Source of the DNA: an uncultured Prevotellaceae bacterium
GTDB lineage: Bacteria > Bacteroidota > Bacteroidia > Bacteroidales > Bacteroidaceae
Direction: 5' to 3'
Assembly: GCA_900315565.1 (NCBI GenBank)
Contig: OMZS01000025.1
Span: 1-53,657, forward strand
DNA: 53,657 bases
Below, in pieces: positions 1 through 7,616 of this stretch. Under the pieces are notes generated by a model. It did no database searches. It saw only the letters and a list, made by a program, of their open reading frames with translations, and was not told where the DNA came from. The number at the start of each line of letters is the position of its first letter. Within the stretch, counting starts at the first letter, position 1. The position numbers and the translations under genes are program-made.

Positions 1-1
1 T

Positions 2-67
2 TCTGTGGAGCCGGAGGCGGCAAAGAAGATGTGGATGGAGTTTGAGAAGATTGACTGGGGGTATTGA
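2..67 (+). CDS. C-terminal end of a gene cut by the window edge
   Basis: An open frame enters from the left edge and ends at TGA 65-67. Only 21 residues are visible, ending in KIDWGY. The next gene starts 6 bases after the stop, so the two are probably co-transcribed. The product cannot be identified from this fragment. Confidence 0.6.
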   Translation, partial: SVEPEAAKKMWMEFEKIDWGY

Positions 68-73
68 GAAACT

Positions 74-778
74 ATGAAAAATTATTTGGATTACTTTTTG
101 GAACAGCGAATGAACTCTGCTGATGGCGAAGAGATAAAAGGAGCTTTGGAAGCTATCAGTATCGAGGAGAAAAAATGTCTTGAACTGTTCAAAATACAGA
201 TAAGTCATTGCCAGCAACAATTAGCATTGATTGGTGAGAGAATTGCTGCGGGGTGGCACACTCATGAACTTATGACCCAAAAACGTGCTTTTGAGGAACA
301 GGAGTTTGTGCTGAATGTTGCAGCGCAAATCCAGCAGTGTTCGTATGAGACTAAAGGAATTCAGAAGTTGCTGTATTTTGAAAAGAATGAAAGTAGTAGG
401 GAAAGGATTGCTGTTGATGCTTCTGTGATGATGTATGAATGGTGTGAAGATTTGAATGAACTTACAGGAAAGAAGTATCAAGATATAGCCCAAAGGTTGT
501 TGTCGGAGGCTGCGTTGGCCAAGACCAGAATTGCCAGGAAGAAACTAGCTGATTTCTTTAAACAGGAGGAACCTGTGCTTTCTGAGATACGGCATAACGC
601 AGGGGCACATCGAGAACATGATTTCATGAAGCAAATGGAAGTGTTGGAAGGAGTTGGCTGGTCAGACACGATTGAACGACTGCATAGATTTGAGGAGGTG
701 ACATTGGAATTAGGAAAGACGATGAAACCTCTGATGGAAGCTGGGCTGAAGAAAATTGGGGAGGCTTTTGGGAAATAA
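74..778 (+). CDS. Unknown helical protein with a HEPN-like Rx5H motif
   Basis: I do not recognise this 234-residue protein. It has no signal peptide or membrane segment, is rich in Glu, Lys, Leu and Gln, and looks all-helical. Residues 173-179 read RHNAGAH, an R-x5-H arrangement followed by REHD. An Rx4-6H motif between helices is the active site of HEPN ribonucleases, so a HEPN-like fold is possible, but one motif is weak support. It starts 6 bases after the preceding stop, so it is the second gene of a short operon whose first gene lies mostly outside the window. No hairpin terminator follows it. Function is unknown; toxin or abortive-infection roles would fit a HEPN fold but are speculation. 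Confidence 0.75.
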   Translation: MKNYLDYFLEQRMNSADGEEIKGALEAISIEEKKCLELFKIQISHCQQQLALIGERIAAGWHTHELMTQKRAFEEQEFVLNVAAQIQQCSYETKGIQKLLYFEKNESSRERIAVDASVMMYEWCEDLNELTGKKYQDIAQRLLSEAALAKTRIARKKLADFFKQEEPVLSEIRHNAGAHREHDFMKQMEVLEGVGWSDTIERLHRFEEVTLELGKTMKPLMEAGLKKIGEAFGK

Positions 779-824
779 TATTATGCATTTGAATAAAACA
801 AAGGTTAAATACGTTAATTTTGCC

Positions 825-832
825 TCCTTATT
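825..832 (+). promoter_or_regulatory. -7 promoter element for the BspA-like gene
   Basis: TAATTTTG matches the Bacteroidetes -7 consensus TAnnTTTG. No TTTG lies at the expected -33 distance, so the promoter is weaker or its upstream half was altered. Transcription would start near 838, about 58 bases before the first in-frame ATG of the leucine-rich repeat gene. Confidence 0.45.
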
Positions 833-895
833 TCTGACATTGTCCAACCCTCAATCCACCTCTCTACCGTTTAATGTATAAGTTGCTGATTATCA

Positions 896-3010
896 ATGCT
901 TAATGTATTCTATGAATGTAGTAGCCTTACCTCCATCACCATTCCCAACTCCGTGACCAGCATCGGAAACAATGCTTTCGAGGGTTGTAGTAGCCTTACC
1001 TCCATCACCATTCCCAACTCCGTGACAAGTATCGGCGTAAGTACTTTCGAGGGTTGCAGCGGACTTACCTCCATCACCATCCCCAACTCCGTGACCTACA
1101 TTGGAACAAGGGCTTTCGAGGGTTGCAGCGGACTTACCTCCATCACCATCCCCAACTCCGTGACCTACATTGGAACAAGGGCTTTCGATGGTTGCAGCAG
1201 CCTTACCTCCATCACCATCCCCAACTCCGTGACCTACATCAATGACTATGTTTTTTATGGTTGCAGCAGCCTTACCTCCATCACCATCCCAAACTCCGTG
1301 ACCAGCATCGGGAAAGATGCTTTCCATAACTGCAGCAGCCTTACCGAAGTTACCATCCCCAACTCCGTGACTAGCATTGGAGGAAGTACTTTCGAGGGTT
1401 GCAGCAGCCTTACCTCCATCACCATCCCCAACTCCGTAACCAGTATCGGAGCCTATGCATTTGATGGTTGCAGAAGCCTTACCTCCATCACCATTCCCAA
1501 CTCCGTGACCAGCATCGGAGAAAGGGCTTTCCATGGTTGCAGAAGCCTTACCTCCGTCACCATCCCCAACTCCGTGACCAGCATCGGAGAATATGCCTTC
1601 TGCTGGTGCAGCAACATAACCTCCATTGCCATCGGCAACTCAGTAACCAGCATCGGAGAAGATGCTTTCAATGGTTGCAGCAGCCTTACCTCCATCACCA
1701 TCCCCAACTCCGTGACTACAATTGGAGAATATACTTTCAATAACTGCAGCAGCCTTACCTCCATCACCATCCCCAACTCCGTGACCAGCATCGGGAAAGA
1801 TGCTTTCCGTAACTGCAGCAGCCTTACCGAAGTCACCATCCCCAACTCCGTGACTACCATCGGAAAGGACACTTTTTATGGTTGCAGCAGCCTGGCCTCC
1901 GTCACTATCCCAAACTCCGTGACCAGCATCGGAGAAGCAGCTTTCCGTAACTGCAGCAGCCTTACCGAAGTCACCATCCCCAACTCCGTGACCAGCATCG
2001 GAGAAAGGGCTTTCTATGGTTGCAGCAGCCTTACCTCCATCACCATCCCCAACTCCGTGACCAGCATCGGAGAAGATGCTTTCAAGTATTGCAAATATCA
2101 ACACTCTGTTCAAATTGAAGATTTAGCAGCATGGTGCGAGATTTCTTTTTCTAATTTTTATTCAAATCCTTTATATTATTCCGGTTCTTTATTTATCAAT
2201 GAGCAGGAAGTAAAAGATTTGGTTATCCCTAACTCCGTGACCAGCATCGGAGAATATGCTTTCTATGGTTGCAGCAGCCTTACCTCCATTACCATCCCCA
2301 ACTCCGTGACCAGCATCGGAGAATATGCTTTCAATGAGTGTAGAGGCCTGGCCTCCGTTGTTTCTGAGCTTGAAAATCCTTTTAATATTTTTTATAATAC
2401 TTTCTACGATGGCACCTATCAAAACGCCACATTGTATGTGCCAACAGGCACTATCGATAAATACAAATCAACCGAATCCTGGAAACGCTTTATTAATATT
2501 GTCTCTTTGGGAACTCATACTGTCACCTACAAAGTGGATGGCCAAGATTATCAGTCTGTTTCTTTTGAAGAAGGAGAAGCCATCACTCCAATAGAAGAGC
2601 CAATCAAAGAGGGGTACACCTTCTCTGGCTGGAGTGGATTGCCTGCAACCATGCCTGCGAATGATGTGATTGTTACGGGAACTTTCTCCGTGAATAAGTA
2701 CAAGTTGATTTATACAATTGATGGCAAAGAGTACAAGACGGTGGAAGTGGAATATGGAAGCACTATTACACCCGAGCAAGCTCCTGAAGGTGATTATGCA
2801 ACATTCGAATGGGTAGGTGTTCCAGAGACAATGCCCGCTCACGATGTTACAGTAACTGCCACCTACACGACCGGTATTAATGGCAACATTGCAAACCGAA
2901 CCGAGGTTAACAAAGGCATTTACTTCAACCTGAACGGCCAGCGCATAGAGGGCCAGCCTTCGCAGAAGGGGGTATATATAAAGAATGGCAAGAAGGTGCT
3001 GATGAAATAG
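896..3010 (+). CDS. BspA-like leucine-rich repeat protein, N-terminus missing
   Basis: The 704-residue product has 17 tandem 23-residue repeats of the LRR_5 (BspA/TpLRR) type, consensus CSSLTSITIPNSVTSIG-x2-AF-x2, then a non-repeat insert, two more repeats, and a Thr/Tyr-rich end of the array (about residues 500-550). Two Listeria-Bacteroides (InlB B-type) repeats follow, with GWSGLPATMP and EWVGVPETMP marks. The last 45 residues are a Bacteroidales C-terminal tail (FNLNGQRIEG ... KGVYIKNGKKVLMK). Such proteins are usually secreted surface adhesins. Here the frame opens at 890 immediately after a stop (887-889), and the first residues are already mid-repeat (FYECSSLT), with no signal peptide. 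The gene therefore looks 5'-truncated and may be a pseudogene or a silent repeat reservoir. A rho-independent terminator follows. Confidence 0.8.
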   Translation: MLNVFYECSSLTSITIPNSVTSIGNNAFEGCSSLTSITIPNSVTSIGVSTFEGCSGLTSITIPNSVTYIGTRAFEGCSGLTSITIPNSVTYIGTRAFDGCSSLTSITIPNSVTYINDYVFYGCSSLTSITIPNSVTSIGKDAFHNCSSLTEVTIPNSVTSIGGSTFEGCSSLTSITIPNSVTSIGAYAFDGCRSLTSITIPNSVTSIGERAFHGCRSLTSVTIPNSVTSIGEYAFCWCSNITSIAIGNSVTSIGEDAFNGCSSLTSITIPNSVTTIGEYTFNNCSSLTSITIPNSVTSIGKDAFRNCSSLTEVTIPNSVTTIGKDTFYGCSSLASVTIPNSVTSIGEAAFRNCSSLTEVTIPNSVTSIGERAFYGCSSLTSITIPNSVTSIGEDAFKYCKYQHSVQIEDLAAWCEISFSNFYSNPLYYSGSLFINEQEVKDLVIPNSVTSIGEYAFYGCSSLTSITIPNSVTSIGEYAFNECRGLASVVSELENPFNIFYNTFYDGTYQNATLYVPTGTIDKYKSTESWKRFINIVSLGTHTVTYKVDGQDYQSVSFEEGEAITPIEEPIKEGYTFSGWSGLPATMPANDVIVTGTFSVNKYKLIYTIDGKEYKTVEVEYGSTITPEQAPEGDYATFEWVGVPETMPAHDVTVTATYTTGINGNIANRTEVNKGIYFNLNGQRIEGQPSQKGVYIKNGKKVLMK
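905..2098 (+). repeat. 17 x 69-bp tandem repeats coding LRR_5 units
   Basis: Each 69-bp unit codes one 23-residue leucine-rich repeat. Two neighbouring units (1052-1120 and 1121-1189) are identical except at the last few bases, which points to recent duplication by slippage or unequal recombination. Units with HN/RN ends alternate with EG/YG ends, so larger multi-unit duplications are also likely. The repeats keep other frames open on both strands, which explains several long spurious ORFs. Confidence 0.9.
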
Positions 3011-3035
3011 GAACAAAGAACCTTCATTTGAAAGG

Positions 3036-3081
3036 CAGGGAAAGACAGAGGTAGGAAGCCCATCTGTTTTCCCTGTTTTTT
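3036..3081 (+). terminator. Rho-independent terminator of the BspA-like gene
   Basis: Arms 3036-3049 and 3063-3075 (CAGGGAAAGACAGA with TCTGTTTTCCCTG) pair with one bulged G, and six T residues follow (3076-3081). It lies 26 bases after the stop codon. Confidence 0.85.
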
Positions 3082-3100
3082 GTTTCCGACAGGGCGGGTC

Positions 3101-3494
3101 CCCTATGTGAAAGGTTAAGAAAGAAATTTGAATAATTAGAATAATTACCCAGAAATGTTTAGCCAGAATTATCCATATTAACGCGAGGCACCAGCAGCTC
3201 CCCTCCCATCAAGGGGAAAGGCTACGGGTAGGCGAGCTTGCTCGGGAATGGCGGTAAGGGGTGGGGTCTGTAATATCAGGGATACTGACCACTTACTTCA
3301 CCTCGGAAGATACTGACCCCACCCCGGCCTACGGCCACCCCTCCCCTACAGGGTCGGGGAGCGGCTGGCGCATCGGAAGGTATAAATAATATAGGATATA
3401 TCATTTTATCGCTTTCCCCAAGAATATATTTTATTCCTTCATGGAGATATTATTCTAATTATTCTAATTTCTTTCCTAACCGTTCGCACGTAGG
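3101..3494. mobile_element. MITE-like nested palindromic element, no ORF
   Basis: Outer arms 3113-3145 and 3449-3481 are a 33-bp inverted repeat with two mismatches; weaker pairing extends outward to about 3101 and 3494. Inside, CCAGCAGCTCCC (3191-3202) faces GGGGAGCGGCTGG (near 3355-3367), and GGGGTGGGGTC (3258-3268) faces GACCCCACCCC (3315-3325). The whole ~394 bp is thus a nested palindrome centred near 3292. The central part is G/C-rich in an AT-rich intergenic region. No coding sequence is visible. A 35-bp piece (3216-3250) recurs in reverse complement at 52169-52203 with two mismatches. I infer a non-autonomous palindromic element or a fused pair of REP-like units. No target duplication was recognised. 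Confidence 0.6.
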
Positions 3495-3530
3495 TGTGAA
3501 AAAAAACTCTGTACCTCCGTTCCCTCTGTG

Positions 3531-3603
3531 TGAGAAATAATAACAACTCCGCGTAAGAAAAACTATCTTTGTGAGAATAATAACAACTCCGCGTGAGAAA
3601 AAA
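3531..3603 (+). repeat. Direct repeat pair upstream of the hybrid sensor gene
   Basis: Two copies of about 31 bp, 3531-3562 and 3572-3603, share TAATAACAACTCCGCGT and AGAAAAA. They lie 50-120 bases before the hybrid regulator start. Between the copies, 3564-3571 reads TATCTTTG, a possible additional -7 element. They could be binding sites for a regulator, perhaps the protein encoded downstream, or a simple duplication. Confidence 0.55.
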
Positions 3604-3614
3604 GCACTCGTTCT

Positions 3615-3646
3615 CTTGGTAGTTTCGCGGTTTATTTATAATTTTG
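3615..3646 (+). promoter_or_regulatory. Promoter of the hybrid two-component regulator
   Basis: CTTG (3615-3618), a 20-bp spacer and TAATTTTG (3639-3646) fit the Bacteroidetes -33/-7 pattern. Transcription would begin about 3651-3653, next to the ATG at 3654, giving an almost leaderless mRNA. Confidence 0.5.
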
Positions 3647-3653
3647 TCACATC

Positions 3654-6600
3654 ATGCGACGAGTGCAGTTATTGATGATGGCTATCTTGATGTTCCTCTC
3701 AGCTGGGGCGAAGGATGATTACAGCTACCGTATCATTACCATGAACGACGGGCTGGCTGCTAATGCTGTGCGCAATATTGTGCAGGATAAGTACGGGTAT
3801 ATCTGGTTTGGCACAGACAATGGCCTTTGCCGATATGATGGGCGAAGGGTGCTGCCCCTAAGAATTAGTGAACTGGGCATCAGCCAGTATATCTCTGCCC
3901 TGCTGGCCTGCGACGAAGGTCTGTATGTGGGTACGGCCAAGGGGGTGTTTTATATTGATTTCACCCGTCAGGTTTTCGAAAGGCTCCCCATGGACATTCA
4001 TTCTACGGTTACCTATCTTTCATTGGACAAGGAGGGCGGACTCTGGGTTTCGACCATGGAACAGGGAGTGTGGCAGTATATGGCTGAGACTGAGCGCTCC
4101 AAGCAATACAACCTGAAGACCGCTGGAAATGCTGTGGCTCAGGTGTATGTGGATGCTGGCAATCAGATTTGGACGGTCACCAACTGGGGAGAGCCTGTGG
4201 TACAGAAGCTCAACCGGCTGCACGACCAGTTTGAGCCTGTGAAAACAGCATTTAAAGGTGTACCCACGGCTCTCCGTATGCTTCAGACCAAGGATGGGCG
4301 CTACTGGTTGGGAACTTGGGAGCATGGACTGTTGCAGATGAACAGCGACGGCAGCATGGAACAGGTGCTGAACCCACGGCTGACGAAGGTGGGCTGGCAT
4401 ATCCACATGTTGTATGAAGATCCTGACGGGCGTATTTGCATAGGGTGTGACGATGGTCTGATAAGCCTTGACCCAAAGACAAGAGAGTGGAGAAAATTTG
4501 ACGACCGCTTTGTGTATGCCATTACCAACGACACGGAGGGAGGCATGTGGATTGGCACATTCTATGGAGGTGTGAGGTATATCTCGCCTGTGGGCAAGCG
4601 CTTTGATGGGTTCTCCATGGCCAATGGGCTGACGGGTAATGTCATCTCCCGTTTCTGTGAGGACCGTCAGGGGCGCATCTGGATTGGAAGTGACGATGGT
4701 GGACTGATGTGCTATGACGGCCACTTTGTAAGCTATCCCCATCAGGACTGGCTCTCCAAACGCAATGTGCATGCCCTCTGTACCGACAAGAACAACAATC
4801 TGTGGATAGGCACCTATACCGACGGAGTGGTGGTGTTGAACTTAGAGACTGGCAGCATGCGCCAGTATATGCAGACCAACGACTCAACCTCACTCGACAA
4901 CTCCAGCTCGTATGCCATCTATCAGGACACTCAGGGCCAGATTTGGGTGGGCACCATGGAGGGATTGTGTCTCTATGATGCCAAGAACGACTGTTTCACT
5001 CGCATTGGCAAGACCAACGCCATCACCATTGATATTGATGAGGACAGCGAGGGCAACCTGTGGCTGTCAACCCAAGGCGAAGGTCTGTGGTGCTACAACC
5101 GGAAGACCAGGAGAATGCACAACTATCGTAGTGAAGAGGCTTCGGGCAAAAACAGTCTGCCCGACAACCAAGTGAACTGCTGCCTGATTGACGAGAAGGG
5201 CAAGTTATGGATAGGCACCTTTGCCGGACTGTGCATTTATGACAAGAAGCATGGCTCTTTCAAGCGCGTCAGCATAGATGTGCCAAGCCAGAATATTCTG
5301 AGTATCATCGAGGATAACGGAGCCATGTGGCTCACTACCGAGCGGGGCATTGTGAAGTATGTCCCTGATGAGGGTGTGCAACGGTTTACCCTGCACGACG
5401 GACTGGTGAGTGAGCAGTTTCAGCCCAATAGTGCTTTTAAAACCAGCAATGGACGCATTTATGTGGGCACGACAAGTGGCTTCAACAGCTTCCTTCCATT
5501 CCAGATCAAGGCCAACACAGTGATGCCTCCGGTGTATGTCACTACGCTGAGCATTCTGAACCAGGAGGAGCACAACGCAAGCGGTCTGCCGCTCGACCTG
5601 ACACTAACCAAGGAGATCACCATCGGCTACGGTGATTCCAAGATGGTGAGTCTGGCGTTTGCCTCTCTCAGCTATTGCTCACCAGAAAAGATTCAGTATG
5701 CCTACATGCTGGAGGGTTTTGACCGCGACTGGAACTATGTGGGCAATCAGAATAGTGCCACCTATACCAACCTGCCTGCCGGCACTTACACTTTTCGTGT
5801 GAAGGCCACCAACAACGATGGTATTTGGTCTGACCATGAGGCCAGCCTCAAGATTGTGGTGGAGCCGCCATTCTGGTGGAGCTGGTATGCCAAACTGTTC
5901 TACCTGCTGTTGTTGGGTACTGTCATCTGGTATTATGTCCATCTGCGTCTGAAGAAAGCTGAGCGTCGCCACCAGATAGAGATGCAACGGCTGAATGAGG
6001 AGAAGGAGAAAGAGGTGCGCGAGGCCCGACTGAACTTCTTCACCATGATTGCCCATGAGATACGCACCCCAGTATCGCTCATCATAGGACCCCTGGAGAA
6101 GTTGATGAAACGGGGCAACCCCTCAGACGACATGAAGGTTATCGACCGCAATGCCCATCGGCTGCTGGAACTGGTCAACCAGCTGCTGGACTTACGAAAG
6201 GTGGAGCAGCAGAGTCTGGTGATGCACTTTGCCCCGCAGAACATTCATGAGCTGATGGTGTCGGTAAGCGAAAGGTTTGCTCCCACCTTCGAGCAGAATG
6301 GCAAGCGGTTTACTGTGGACTATCCCAACGAGCATTTCACGGCCATTGTTGACAAGGAGGCTGTCATCAAAACCATCAGCAACCTGCTTACCAACGCCAA
6401 CAAGTATTCGAAGGACGAAGTAAGCCTAAGATGTATAGAAGACCCCGACGGACAGCACTTCCGCATCTCTGTCAGCGACAATGGTATAGGCATACGCAAG
6501 GAAGACCTTGAGCACATATTCCAACCTTTCTTCCAGGCTGAGGGCAATAAGCCCGGCACAGGCATCGGCCTGAACATCGTGAAGAATATTGTTGACCAGC

Positions 6601-7568
6601 ACCATGGCGAAATAACCGTGGACTCTGAACTGGGTAAAGGCAGCACCTTTACCATCATCCTGCCTGTAAGCCAACAGCTGACAGATAACGCTAACGCAGC
6701 CCTTAACGTTAACTCTAACGTTATAGAAAGTTCAAAGTCAGAAATATCAAATCATAAAGTTCAAAGTTCAGAGCTCAATGTTCAAAGTTCAAAGCTCAAT
6801 GTTCAAAGTTCAAAATCCACCATGCTGATTGTGGACGATTCAGAGGATTTGCGCGACTTCCTGAAGAGTAACTTCAACGACAAGTATGATATTATAACGG
6901 CTGAGGATGGCATCGAGGCTCTCCATCTGCTGCAGAAGCACGAGGTGAACATCATCATTAGCGACTGGATGATGCCACGCATGGATGGAGCAGAGTTGTG
7001 CCGCCGTGTGCGTCAGGACCAGCAGACCAGCCATATTCCTTTCATCATGCTCACAGCCAAAACCGATGACGACTCAAAGGTGGAAGGCATGGATGTGGGA
7101 GCCGACACTTACATCGAGAAACCTTTCTCTGTGCAATATCTTGAAGCCTGCATACGCAACATACTGCAGATACGTCGCCAGCTGATGGAGAAATTCTCCA
7201 CACAGCCTTTGGAGCCTGTCACAGAAATAGCCCAGAACCCCACAGACAGCGAGTTCCTGAAGCGTATGAACCACATCATTGAGGAAAACTTCTCTAACTC
7301 TGAGCTCAACGTCAACTTCCTGGCCGCAGAGCTGAACATCAGCCGCAGTAGTCTCTTCGCAAAGATAAAGACCCTGGCTGAAATCACGCCTAACGAAATG
7401 ATTCAGGTGGTGCGGCTGAAGAAGGCTGCCCAGCTCATGAAGGAAGGCAAATACACCATTAGCGAAATTAGCTACATGGTGGGCTTCTCAAATCCCTCTT
7501 ACTTCTCGAAATGTTTCCAGAAGCAGTTCAACATCAAACCAACCGACTATATTAAATCAAACCTTTGA
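3654..7568 (+). CDS. Hybrid two-component system sensor kinase/response regulator
   Basis: The 1304-residue protein joins sensor and regulator in one chain. An N-terminal signal/anchor (about 1-19) precedes two-component propeller repeats (IWFGTDNGL, LWIGTYTDG, IWVGTMEGL and others, to about residue 630) and a Y_Y_Y domain (about 680-740, ending in TYTFRVKATNNDGIW). One membrane helix lies near 750-765. HisKA has its phosphoacceptor His801 in MIAHEIRTP. The ATPase domain shows the N box (NLLTNANKYSKD), DNGIGI and GTGIGLNI. The receiver has Asp1104 in ISDWMMPRMDG, and an AraC-type HTH occupies the last ~100 residues. Such proteins sense glycan fragments in the periplasm and activate polysaccharide-utilisation genes. 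No susCD pair is adjacent, so the target is not evident. The kinase-receiver linker (about 1006-1055) is built from repeated VQSS/LNVQSSK units, unusual for this family. It converges on the Dna2-like gene. Confidence 0.92.
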   Translation: MRRVQLLMMAILMFLSAGAKDDYSYRIITMNDGLAANAVRNIVQDKYGYIWFGTDNGLCRYDGRRVLPLRISELGISQYISALLACDEGLYVGTAKGVFYIDFTRQVFERLPMDIHSTVTYLSLDKEGGLWVSTMEQGVWQYMAETERSKQYNLKTAGNAVAQVYVDAGNQIWTVTNWGEPVVQKLNRLHDQFEPVKTAFKGVPTALRMLQTKDGRYWLGTWEHGLLQMNSDGSMEQVLNPRLTKVGWHIHMLYEDPDGRICIGCDDGLISLDPKTREWRKFDDRFVYAITNDTEGGMWIGTFYGGVRYISPVGKRFDGFSMANGLTGNVISRFCEDRQGRIWIGSDDGGLMCYDGHFVSYPHQDWLSKRNVHALCTDKNNNLWIGTYTDGVVVLNLETGSMRQYMQTNDSTSLDNSSSYAIYQDTQGQIWVGTMEGLCLYDAKNDCFTRIGKTNAITIDIDEDSEGNLWLSTQGEGLWCYNRKTRRMHNYRSEEASGKNSLPDNQVNCCLIDEKGKLWIGTFAGLCIYDKKHGSFKRVSIDVPSQNILSIIEDNGAMWLTTERGIVKYVPDEGVQRFTLHDGLVSEQFQPNSAFKTSNGRIYVGTTSGFNSFLPFQIKANTVMPPVYVTTLSILNQEEHNASGLPLDLTLTKEITIGYGDSKMVSLAFASLSYCSPEKIQYAYMLEGFDRDWNYVGNQNSATYTNLPAGTYTFRVKATNNDGIWSDHEASLKIVVEPPFWWSWYAKLFYLLLLGTVIWYYVHLRLKKAERRHQIEMQRLNEEKEKEVREARLNFFTMIAHEIRTPVSLIIGPLEKLMKRGNPSDDMKVIDRNAHRLLELVNQLLDLRKVEQQSLVMHFAPQNIHELMVSVSERFAPTFEQNGKRFTVDYPNEHFTAIVDKEAVIKTISNLLTNANKYSKDEVSLRCIEDPDGQHFRISVSDNGIGIRKEDLEHIFQPFFQAEGNKPGTGIGLNIVKNIVDQHHGEITVDSELGKGSTFTIILPVSQQLTDNANAALNVNSNVIESSKSEISNHKVQSSELNVQSSKLNVQSSKSTMLIVDDSEDLRDFLKSNFNDKYDIITAEDGIEALHLLQKHEVNIIISDWMMPRMDGAELCRRVRQDQQTSHIPFIMLTAKTDDDSKVEGMDVGADTYIEKPFSVQYLEACIRNILQIRRQLMEKFSTQPLEPVTEIAQNPTDSEFLKRMNHIIEENFSNSELNVNFLAAELNISRSSLFAKIKTLAEITPNEMIQVVRLKKAAQLMKEGKYTISEISYMVGFSNPSYFSKCFQKQFNIKPTDYIKSNL

Positions 7569-7616
7569 GAAGGGCTATAATCTTTCCTTTTTTCCTTGTC
7601 AAGGCCCTTATAATAC

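Noticed and set aside
893-2113. Long minus-strand ORFs with GHGVGDGDGGKAAAT-type repeats and plus-strand HHPQLRD repeats
   Set aside because: They are other reading frames of the 69-bp LRR repeat; a repeat length divisible by 3 keeps all frames open.
7569-7616. Terminator between the hybrid regulator and the Dna2-like gene
   Set aside because: Only a 6-bp stem (AAGGGC/GCCCTT) with a long loop was found; too weak to call.
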